Source: Desulfurococcales archaeon (GTDB lineage Archaea > Thermoproteota > Thermoprotei_A > Sulfolobales > Acidilobaceae). From it: a stretch of 6,167 bases of DNA. Below the pieces are notes generated by a model. It was not told the origin of the DNA and made no database searches. It saw only the letters and a program-made list of their open reading frames with translations. Position 1 is the first letter of the stretch, and each line of letters begins with the position of its first letter. The stretch covers positions 1 through 6,167 of the forward strand of contig WAOU01000034.1 of NCBI GenBank assembly GCA_015521095.1. The letters run 5' to 3'. This document shows positions 1-4,525 of the stretch, piece by piece. The position numbers were made by a program, and so were the translations under genes.

Positions 1-514
1 CGAATTCAAATAATATCTCGGCTGAGAGTTTTCTCTCAAGATATTTCTTGACAAGATCCGCGATTTCCCCGGAGAGTTTAGGCGCCGCATCTAGAGGCAC
101 TATTATAGTCACGGTTTCTGATCCGTCAGGCAGATAAACTCTCTTCATGTCTATGATCTTGTATGGCCTTATCACATATTCTACAAGTCTCTGAGGATCT
201 TCGTCTGTGGGGATAACTATTACGTTGCCTATTCTGGGATTATCTAGTGCCGCCTCAATATGTTTTCCTAGGTCTTTTGGAAGCTCGCCTCGATTTGTTT
301 TAACAAGCACTACGAGCTTATTTCCAAAAAGATACGACTTTACATATTCTAGATCGGAGCCCTCGACTCGCTGCTCTATACTTACCAGAGCACGCATTAC
401 TTCTAAATCTATCTCGTCATACCTACCACTATCCATTATACGCTGACATCTGGGACACAGCACTCCTGTCTTAACACATATCTTATCTAGCGGAATGTTC
501 ACTGGCAACTCCAT
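1..514 (-). CDS. NusA-like (KH-type) RNA-binding protein, partial (3' end outside window)
   Basis: This minus-strand reading frame starts with ATG at 512-514 and stays open to the window edge, giving 171 residues without a stop. The N-terminus carries a compact Cys cluster (C13, C20, C23, in ICVKTGVLCPRCQ), followed by a helical stretch (about 35-50) and alternating strand/helix segments to residue 170. I recognise the opening (IPLDKICVKTGVLCPRCQ) and the later VYLPDGSE segment (126-133) as those of archaeal proteins annotated NusA-like or KH-domain transcription factor. That assignment is from memory of the family, not from a search. The expected role is RNA binding, possibly coupling transcription with RNA processing. 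The start is supported by GGTGAT five bases upo the 5' side of codon one (517-522, minus). Only three Cys are visible, so the fourth zinc ligand, if any, is unknown. The gene is divergent from rpl40e. Confidence 0.72.
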   Translation of the reverse strand, partial: MELPVNIPLDKICVKTGVLCPRCQRIMDSGRYDEIDLEVMRALVSIEQRVEGSDLEYVKSYLFGNKLVVLVKTNRGELPKDLGKHIEAALDNPRIGNVIVIPTDEDPQRLVEYVIRPYKIIDMKRVYLPDGSETVTIIVPLDAAPKLSGEIADLVKKYLERKLSAEILFEF

Positions 515-516
515 GT

Positions 517-522
517 ATCACC
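517..522 (-). promoter_or_regulatory. Shine-Dalgarno site of the NusA-like gene
   Basis: The minus strand reads GGTGAT two bases before the ATG at 514. It matches the archaeal 16S anti-SD (GGTGATC core) and fixes the start, although the spacing is short. No convincing TATA box was found for this gene; the best candidate is a weak CTTATTTT around 552-560 on the minus strand. Confidence 0.5.
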
Positions 523-616
523 ATTCAACCATTAAACACTAGTAAACAATATCAAAATAAGAATCTTAATAATCAAAGCTATAATAGCATCCTCTAGTAA
601 AGACATTCAACTAAAC

Positions 617-625
617 CTTTAAAAC
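617..625 (+). promoter_or_regulatory. TATA box of rpl40e
   Basis: CTTTAAAAC lies about 40 bases upstream of the rpl40e ATG. With the usual archaeal spacing of about 26 bases from TATA centre to start site, transcription would begin near 645-648, leaving a very short leader that begins at or next to the Shine-Dalgarno site. Position is seen; use is inferred. Confidence 0.5.
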
Positions 626-646
626 CACGAAGTATCCTAGCTTTTC

Positions 647-655
647 GAGGGGATC
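647..655 (+). promoter_or_regulatory. Shine-Dalgarno site of rpl40e
   Basis: GAGGGGATC, close to the archaeal consensus GGAGGTGATC, ends five bases before the ATG at 661. It selects this start for a gene of only 50 codons. Confidence 0.65.
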
Positions 656-660
656 AGAAG

Positions 661-813
661 ATGCCGATAACGGATCCAGAACTAATAGCGATAGTAGAGA
701 AGAGAGTACTCAACAAACTTGTATGCAGGAACTGTGGGGCTCTTAATCCACCGGGCGCAAAGAAATGTAGAAGATGTAAGAGTAAGAACCTTAGACCGAA
801 GAAGAAAAAGTAA
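661..813 (+). CDS. rpl40e: Large-subunit ribosomal protein eL40 (L40e)
   Basis: This 50-residue protein is a structural component of the 50S ribosomal subunit. It has a four-Cys zinc ribbon, C22-x2-C25 and C36-x2-C39, embedded in the family pattern [18 protein letters not shown], and ends in a strongly basic tail (RPKKKK). Length and layout are those of archaeal L40e. In eukaryotes the same domain is made as a ubiquitin fusion; here it stands alone. It has its own TATA box (617-625) and Shine-Dalgarno site (647-655), lies divergent to the NusA-like gene, and is followed by a T-rich tract at 855-860, so it is probably monocistronic. Identification is secure from the Cys spacing and flanking sequence. 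Confidence 0.95.
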   Translation: MPITDPELIAIVEKRVLNKLVCRNCGALNPPGAKKCRRCKSKNLRPKKKK

Positions 814-854
814 CACTACATAATCTTCTACATACTGCATAATTACGTTAGTTG

Positions 855-860
855 TTTTTT
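855..860 (+). terminator. T6 tract, probable terminator of rpl40e
   Basis: A run of six T (in GTTGTTTTTTCTGG) lies about 40 bases after the rpl40e stop codon. Archaeal RNA polymerase terminates on T-rich tracts without needing a hairpin. It is the longest T run between rpl40e and the next gene. Confidence 0.45.
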
Positions 861-872
861 CTGGGCCAGGAA

Positions 873-882
873 TAGTATATTT
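873..882 (+). promoter_or_regulatory. Candidate TATA box of the ModE-like regulator gene
   Basis: TAGTATATTT is placed about 26 bases before a start site near 904 and about 45 bases before the TTG start at 926. A second, weaker candidate (CTATATCC, 889-896) follows. The first element sits inside an imperfect inverted repeat, GGAATA (869-874) facing TATTTCC (878-884), which could serve as an operator for autoregulation; this is inference. Confidence 0.35.
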
Positions 883-925
883 CCAGGGCTATATCCTAAG
901 TTGGAGAGGTCCTGAGTGTTGAAAA

Positions 926-1939
926 TTGGATGAAAAATGTAGATTAGAGCCGTCAAGGGTACTAGTACTCGAATGCAATGGAAACATAGTTGTAGACGAG
1001 GAACTAGCCAAAATACTATACATGGTTAAGGTAGAGGAAAGTCTTCATAAAGCATCTCAGCTTATGGGACTACCATATTCTAGACTACATGAAAAAATTC
1101 GAAGAGCAGAGAAGTTAATCGGAGATAAACTAGTACACCGGTGGAAGGGAGGCGCGTCTAGAGGAGGCGCAAAGCTAACAGATACAGGAGAAAAAATACT
1201 CGATACCTATATGCAATACTATAGGCTATTCCTCCAAAGACCCTTCGAAGACTTCCTCGGGCCCGATTCACGACGGAAACTAATAATATTCGTGGGAAGC
1301 CACGACTTTGTACTAGATAACGTTTTCAATAGCATACAGGAATACCGTATAGAGCCGATATGGAGCGGAACAGTACAAGGACTAATGCAGCTTGCATATG
1401 GAGGTGCTGATATAGCAGGAGCCCATTACCCGGTCAAACTAGGAGGACCCGCTAAGTTACTCGAAATGCTGGGGCTGAAGGGAATAATGGATATTTATCC
1501 TATTTTCAGACGCCGACAAGGATTTGCGTCCAGAAAGCCAATAGAGCTAGATGAGCTAAAACGAATGCTTGGCATGGGAGAACTAGTTCTAGCTGTTCGA
1601 AACCCCGGGAGCGGGACGAGAATACTAATGGAAGAGCTTCTATCAGAATGGATAACCGACAAGAACAGGATCAAGACACTGCTTGAAAACTCGGTAGAAA
1701 GTAGAACACACCTAGATACTTGCAAACATATTGCATCGGGCAAAGCTGACATAGGACTCACAATAGAACCATATGCAAGACTATTCGGCCTGTATTTTAT
1801 CCCAATTGCATGGGAGGACTATGTGCTAGCCGTGAGAACAGGGGACTCAAACAATGTCCGCAGAATAATAGATCTCCTGCGAACTTTAAGTACACAATTC
1901 ATCGAGGAAAGCAGAATACCAGGCTACGAGATGCTGTAG
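926..1939 (+). CDS. ModE-type winged-helix regulator with PBP-like (molybdate-type) ligand domain
   Basis: A 337-residue cytoplasmic protein with two parts. Residues about 8-100 match the ModE N-terminal DNA-binding domain: a strand (RVLVLECNGNIVV), then a winged helix with HKASQLMGLPYSRLHEKIRRAEKLIG (41-66) as the helix-turn-helix and GASRGGAKLTDTGEKIL (76-92) as the wing. Residues about 117-330 match the PBP-like domain found in archaeal and bacterial molybdate-type regulators: GSHD at 124-127, SGTVQGLMQLAYGGADIAGAH (147-167), RRQGF (196-200), VRNPGSGTR (224-232) and SGKADIGLTIEPYA (271-284). It should bind a small ligand, perhaps an oxyanion such as molybdate or tungstate, and control transcription; the ligand is not proven by sequence. 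No transporter or molybdopterin gene is adjacent, so the target is unknown. The start is TTG at 926, because TGA at 920-922 is in frame upstream and the next in-frame ATG (1022-1024, codon 33) would cut into the winged-helix domain. The Shine-Dalgarno site (GGAGAGGT, 903-910) is unusually distant. Confidence 0.85.
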   Translation: MDEKCRLEPSRVLVLECNGNIVVDEELAKILYMVKVEESLHKASQLMGLPYSRLHEKIRRAEKLIGDKLVHRWKGGASRGGAKLTDTGEKILDTYMQYYRLFLQRPFEDFLGPDSRRKLIIFVGSHDFVLDNVFNSIQEYRIEPIWSGTVQGLMQLAYGGADIAGAHYPVKLGGPAKLLEMLGLKGIMDIYPIFRRRQGFASRKPIELDELKRMLGMGELVLAVRNPGSGTRILMEELLSEWITDKNRIKTLLENSVESRTHLDTCKHIASGKADIGLTIEPYARLFGLYFIPIAWEDYVLAVRTGDSNNVRRIIDLLRTLSTQFIEESRIPGYEML

Positions 1940-1940
1940 G

Positions 1941-1955
1941 CTAGATGGAATCTAG
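1941..1955 (+). terminator. Short hairpin right after the regulator gene
   Basis: A perfect 6-bp inverted repeat, CTAGAT and ATCTAG around a GGA loop, begins one base after the TAG stop. It could mark or protect the 3' end of the mRNA, or separate it from the convergent tRNA-Glu gene. No T tract follows, so termination activity is doubtful. The rest of 1940-1993 shows nothing. Confidence 0.3.
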
Positions 1956-1993
1956 GAGTATTGTGCTAGGATAGCCCGCGCATAGAAGTGGAA

Positions 1994-2071
1994 TGGTGCC
2001 GCGGCCGGGATTTGAACCCGGGTCACGGGCTCGAAAGGCCCGCATACTGGGCCGGGCTATACTACCGCGGC
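1994..2071 (-). tRNA. tRNA-Glu (anticodon UUC), CCA encoded
   Basis: The minus strand folds as a full cloverleaf: a 7-bp acceptor stem (GCCGCGG/CCGCGGC), D stem GTAT/GTAT, anticodon stem CGGGC/GCCCG with loop CTTTCGA, and T stem CCGGG/CCCGG with loop TTCAAAT. The anticodon TTC lies at 2033-2035, which reads GAA/GAG codons. The variable region is four bases and no intron is present. The discriminator is A (1997) and CCA is encoded at 1994-1996. It is convergent with the regulator gene and has its own TATA box (2101-2109). Confidence 0.95.
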
Positions 2072-2077
2072 ACACCC

Positions 2078-2089
2078 ATCTCATGAGAT
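2078..2089. repeat. Perfect 12-base palindrome in the tRNA-Glu leader
   Basis: ATCTCATGAGAT equals its own reverse complement. It lies between the tRNA-Glu TATA box and the tRNA 5' end, centred about 22 bases from the TATA box, where transcription should start. Confidence 0.5.
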
Positions 2090-2100
2090 TCGTCTTTTGG

Positions 2101-2109
2101 GGTTATATA
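2101..2109 (-). promoter_or_regulatory. TATA box of tRNA-Glu
   Basis: The minus strand reads ATATATAACC-like sequence (plus strand GGTTATATAT), centred about 35 bases upstream of the tRNA 5' end. This spacing suits a start site a few bases before the mature end. It sits in the 48-base gap between the two tRNA genes, suggesting each tRNA is transcribed separately. Confidence 0.55.
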
Positions 2110-2119
2110 TGTAATTCGA

Positions 2120-2232
2120 TGGAGCCGGGGCCGGGATTCGAACCCGGGATAGTAACGGGTCTCTGCGGGCCGATGGGCAGATAGCGATTATCCGCTGCAG
2201 CCCGCCGCCTTCGACCGCTCGGCCACCCCGGC
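2120..2232 (-). tRNA. tRNA-Cys (anticodon GCA) with a 34-base intron, CCA encoded
   Basis: Acceptor stem GCCGGGG/CCCCGGC, D arm GCCG..AGGC, T stem CCGGG/CCCGG with loop TTCGAAT. The anticodon stem GCGGG (26 bases into the 5' exon) is followed by CTGCAG, giving anticodon GCA (plus-strand TGC, 2196-2198). The discriminator is T (A at 2123), the identity base expected of tRNA-Cys, and CCA is encoded at 2120-2122. A first-glance fold pairs GCGGG with a nearby CCCGC, but this leaves a 17-base variable region. Pairing it with CCCGT further 3' and removing a 34-base intron gives a normal 7-base anticodon loop, a closing G-U pair and a 76-base mature tRNA. The variable region is then seven bases, two or three more than usual for a class I tRNA. 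The long D arm could suggest Ser, but neither anticodon nor discriminator fits that. Confidence 0.88.
2161..2194 (-). other. Archaeal tRNA intron at canonical position 37/38 with bulge-helix-bulge motif
   Basis: The intron starts right after G37 and ends before A38 of the anticodon loop. The junctions form a bulge-helix-bulge: loop bases CTGC (32-35) pair with GCAG near the intron 3' end, the 5' bulge is AGC (cut after AG), and the 3' bulge is AGA (cut after AG), next to the anticodon stem. This is the substrate shape of the archaeal splicing endonuclease. The inner helix is weak (two G-C pairs), and the intron can form its own GATA/TATC hairpin. Boundaries are deduced from pairing only. Confidence 0.8.
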
Positions 2233-2259
2233 ACCTTTATAGGATATATTCATGGCACG

Positions 2260-2267
2260 GTTTAAAA
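2260..2267 (-). promoter_or_regulatory. TATA box of tRNA-Cys
   Basis: The minus strand reads TTTTAAAC, centred about 32 bases before the tRNA 5' end (2232), which puts the start site near 2238. A nearer AT element (2240-2250) is too close to the tRNA to serve. Confidence 0.5.
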
Positions 2268-2304
2268 TGGTATTGATTATATGGCAAATGATAGAAATAA
2301 TATG

Positions 2305-2347
2305 TAATGTTCAATGCCCATTATACAAGATCTTTTAAAGAACATTA
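2305..2347. repeat. 8-bp inverted repeat downstream of the prenyl synthase gene
   Basis: TAATGTTC (2305-2312) and GAACATTA (2340-2347) are perfect inverted repeats around a 27-base loop in the AT-rich stretch between the prenyl synthase stop codon and tRNA-Cys. It could fold in the 3' end of the synthase mRNA. An ATTGATTAT motif also occurs twice (2272-2280, 2355-2363). Neither has a proven role. Confidence 0.4.
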
Positions 2348-2363
2348 TTATAGACATTGATTA

Positions 2364-3281
2364 TTAAGAAGCAAGTGAGAGATCTGCTTCTTCAAGCATT
2401 TTTGATACTAGGAAGTAAGGTATGAACTTGAATAATGTGTATAGCTCTTGGTCTTTAATCGGTAGTTCATCTACGTTTTTAGTTATCTCCTTTAGATATT
2501 CGTTGAGCGTTCTTAGTGCGTTTCTTACTGTATCGTCTTGTCCCTCATCTGCCCATTTAATGAAGAGTTTTTCGCTTGGATCAAGCTTTTCTTTTTCTCC
2601 GCTAACATACTTAGTATAGTCGGCTATGTCGTCAGCTAGCTGGTATATGATACCCAGTAGTTCTCCGTATCTACCGATCTTTTCGAGAACAGGCTTTTCT
2701 TTTACTCCGGCTGCTAGGGCTCCTAGGATCGTTGCAAGTTTGAAGAGGCTTCCTGTCTTTAACTTTGCAAGTTCAATGTATTTCGCACTTGGAAGAGACT
2801 CGGCAAGAAAGACGTCTATAATCTCTCCTCGTACTGTTGATTCCCAAGCTCTTATGACATAATATAGGGCTGAGATTCCTAATTTCTCGACCATTCTTTG
2901 AGCTATAGGTATGAGTAAGAGACTACTTAATACTGTCTTTCCTATTCCATGGACTAGCCAAGCGGCTTTACTGTTTCTCCTTACAGTATCTTTGTCAACG
3001 ATATCATCTATGGCTAGGCTAGCTGCTTGTACGAGCTCTATCGCTACAGCGGCCTCTATAGCATCTTTCTCGGATCCCCCGAGTGCCTTAGCGGTTAGGA
3101 TTGTTAGGAAGCCGCGGAACCTTTTACCGCCTCTACTTATATATTTTGCCACGTCGGGGAGACCGCTAGGGTCTAGATTGTTGAGTGTTTTCTCGAGCTC
3201 GTCTTCTATCAGTGTTTTTGCCTCTAGCCATTCTCTGTATAGTTTCTCTTTTAGTTGTTCTTTTTCAGCGATTGATAGCAT
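2364..3281 (-). CDS. Isoprenyl (geranylgeranyl-type) diphosphate synthase
   Basis: A trans-prenyltransferase of about 305 residues, which condenses isopentenyl diphosphate with allylic diphosphates using Mg2+ to make the chains of archaeal ether lipids. Numbered from ATG at 3281, it shows GGKRFRG (51-57) for substrate diphosphate binding, the first Asp-rich motif DDIVD (92-96) followed by RR (101-102), KTG (175-177), and the second Asp-rich motif DDIAD (217-221). All catalytic Asp are present. The histidine that often precedes the first motif is replaced by Ile, and positions -4 and -5 are Ser and Ala instead of an aromatic, so product length may exceed C20. An upstream TTG (3299) would add six residues. 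I prefer the ATG because GGAGTGG, overlapping those codons, is nine bases ahead of it as a Shine-Dalgarno site. The gene follows the nop5 operon with a 60-base gap and a TATA box of its own. Confidence 0.9.
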   Translation of the reverse strand: MLSIAEKEQLKEKLYREWLEAKTLIEDELEKTLNNLDPSGLPDVAKYISRGGKRFRGFLTILTAKALGGSEKDAIEAAVAIELVQAASLAIDDIVDKDTVRRNSKAAWLVHGIGKTVLSSLLLIPIAQRMVEKLGISALYYVIRAWESTVRGEIIDVFLAESLPSAKYIELAKLKTGSLFKLATILGALAAGVKEKPVLEKIGRYGELLGIIYQLADDIADYTKYVSGEKEKLDPSEKLFIKWADEGQDDTVRNALRTLNEYLKEITKNVDELPIKDQELYTLFKFIPYFLVSKMLEEADLSLAS

Positions 3282-3343
3282 TGTTTTCAACCACTCCAAT
3301 ATATTACTTTAATGCCCGTGTCTGGGAATAGTGTTTTCAAACT

Positions 3344-3354
3344 CTATATATAGG
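3344..3354 (-). promoter_or_regulatory. TATA box of the prenyl synthase gene
   Basis: The minus strand reads CCTATATATAG in the short gap after the DUF61 gene. The expected start site is near 3323, giving a leader of about 40 bases before the ATG at 3281. It implies that the lipid gene is transcribed independently of the nop5-fibrillarin operon. Confidence 0.5.
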
Positions 3355-3360
3355 TATGGA

Positions 3361-3798
3361 TCATATGCTAAGATTCACGAAGATTAGGCTCCTATATTTT
3401 CTTAGTATTGTCGAGAATTCCGAGATTGTTAATTTCTCTTTTCCTGAGTACGAGTAGTCGCCTGTAAGCATTATTTCAGCGAGTCTTTTTTGCCAGATGT
3501 TTCCTAGGACCCTATAGTATCTTTCCGTACCTACTACTTCGTATCTGAGCAGGAGTGGGAGGCTAACTAGCCTCCATAGGAATCTAGGTATGCTAGATGC
3601 GAGTAGGCTTATCTCGTCATGGGAAAAATCATGTATTTCACCGTTCTGTAGATAAATGTAGCTTCTTCCAGAGTAAGCTTCTTCTAGGCTTACTTGTTCT
3701 TTAGGCCAGTATCTTGATAGGCGTTGTATATCGTTTCGATATTTTCTCTCTACTAGTCTCCTAGTGTTCTTTGATCCCAATTCTTCAGCGTCTCTCAT
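3361..3798 (-). CDS. DUF61 / UPF0216 family protein, function unknown
   Basis: A 145-residue soluble protein that I assign to the archaeal DUF61 (UPF0216) family from memory of its pattern. A helical start leads into RLSRYWPKEQVSLEEAY (26-42, the family's LN..LP..R.tL.eLL block), then NGEIHDFSHDEISLLASSIP (52-71, the DG..h.i...EL..la..lp block), LVSLPLLLRYEV (77-88, the L.LPI.l block), and YRVLGNIWQKRLAEIML (95-111). The last 30 residues or so (about 118-145) extend beyond the usual family core. There are no membrane segments, signal peptide or obvious catalytic residues. It starts nine bases after the fibrillarin stop codon, with GAGGGT (3810-3815) as a Shine-Dalgarno site overlapping the end of that gene, so it is almost surely co-transcribed with nop5 and fibrillarin. 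A role linked to RNA modification or ribosome assembly is a guess from context. Confidence 0.75.
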   Translation of the reverse strand: MRDAEELGSKNTRRLVERKYRNDIQRLSRYWPKEQVSLEEAYSGRSYIYLQNGEIHDFSHDEISLLASSIPRFLWRLVSLPLLLRYEVVGTERYYRVLGNIWQKRLAEIMLTGDYSYSGKEKLTISEFSTILRKYRSLIFVNLSI

Positions 3799-3807
3799 TG
3801 GGATATG

Positions 3808-4512
3808 CTACCCTCTTCTATACCTTGCATATATCATTGCGTGATCTTTGTCGAATGGATCTAGGTGTACCACGTCTACTATTTCGAATCCGTTGTCCTT
3901 GAGTGTCTGTACTTCTCTTCTATAGACTTCACCGGGCTCCGTTGTTACGTCTATGCTCCTTGCCTTTATCGCTAGTAGCATGTATCCCCCGTCTTTCAGG
4001 AAGAACTTGGCGTTTCTTACTACGATAGCTGCCTGATCGGGCTGGGCTACGTCTGCGTATAGTCCGTCTACCGCCTCTACTAGATGGCGGTACTTTTCTG
4101 GGAACCTTGCATCTCCTAGAATCGGATATATGTTCTTACGCTCCTGTATTATCAGGATCAGGTCTCTCATGACTCTAGGTGCAAATTCTACTCCGTATAT
4201 TCGTCCCTCTTTCCCCACAATGTCGCTTACGTGGCTAGCAGTTGTACCGCTTGCAATTCCTAGGTATAGTAGTTTGTCGCCTTCTTTTACTGGTAGTTCT
4301 TCTAGTCCTTTAAGGAGGGCTCCTGCTAGCTTGCTCCTGTAAGCGTTCCATTCTCTATATTCGACTCCATTAAATTTGAAGAGTCGTTCTCCATATACTC
4401 GTTGACCTGGGACTAGATTCTTTGTTGCTAGTCGTAGGCTTCCATCTTCAAGCTCGACTATGAATACGTTTTTCCACTTGGGGTGCTCCTCGACCTTAAC
4501 TACGTTCACCAT
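3808..4512 (-). CDS. flpA: Fibrillarin-like rRNA/tRNA 2'-O-methyltransferase
   Basis: The 234-residue catalytic subunit of the box C/D sRNP. It transfers methyl from S-adenosylmethionine to the 2'-OH of RNA riboses chosen by a guide sRNA. A short N-terminal beta domain (1-50) precedes a Rossmann methyltransferase fold: WNAYRSKLAGALL (55-67), SAM motif YLGIASGTTASHV (83-95), GVEFAPR (107-113), ILGDAR (131-136), LYADVAQPDQ (151-160) and AIKARS (181-186). K61, D154, K183 and H224 match the conserved K-D-K-H set of the family. Length is typical. It starts six bases after the nop5 stop codon with an excellent Shine-Dalgarno site (GAGGTGAT, 4518-4525) overlapping that stop, which suggests translational coupling and balanced production with its partner. 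Confidence 0.97.
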   Translation of the reverse strand: MVNVVKVEEHPKWKNVFIVELEDGSLRLATKNLVPGQRVYGERLFKFNGVEYREWNAYRSKLAGALLKGLEELPVKEGDKLLYLGIASGTTASHVSDIVGKEGRIYGVEFAPRVMRDLILIIQERKNIYPILGDARFPEKYRHLVEAVDGLYADVAQPDQAAIVVRNAKFFLKDGGYMLLAIKARSIDVTTEPGEVYRREVQTLKDNGFEIVDVVHLDPFDKDHAMIYARYRRG

Positions 4513-4517
4513 GTCCT

Positions 4518-4525
4518 ATCACCTC
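4518..4525 (-). promoter_or_regulatory. Shine-Dalgarno site of fibrillarin, overlapping the nop5 stop
   Basis: The minus strand reads GAGGTGAT; its TGA is the nop5 stop codon (4519-4521). It lies five bases before the fibrillarin ATG. A ribosome ending on nop5 covers this site, favouring reinitiation. Confidence 0.7.

Noticed and set aside
207..446. 79-codon plus-strand frame opposite the NusA-like gene
   Set aside because: Antisense shadow; the minus-strand frame is longer, has a Shine-Dalgarno site and a recognisable Cys motif.
1495..1761. 88-codon minus-strand frame inside the regulator gene
   Set aside because: Opposes clear PBP-domain motifs on the plus strand and looks like a Ser-rich mirror frame.
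1993..2184. 63-codon plus-strand frame with repeated PGFEPG-like segments
   Set aside because: It is the classic false protein read across the antisense of tRNA T arms (GGGATTYGAACCCGG). The region is two tRNA genes.
2120..2232. Reading the second tRNA as tRNA-Ser with a long variable arm
   Set aside because: The long arm disappears once the intron is placed by its bulge-helix-bulge; the anticodon is GCA and the discriminator is T, both typical of Cys.
2911..3312. 133-codon plus-strand frame opposite the prenyl synthase
   Set aside because: It is antisense to a gene with all catalytic motifs, is rich in Ser and Leu as expected of a mirror frame, and has no domain pattern.
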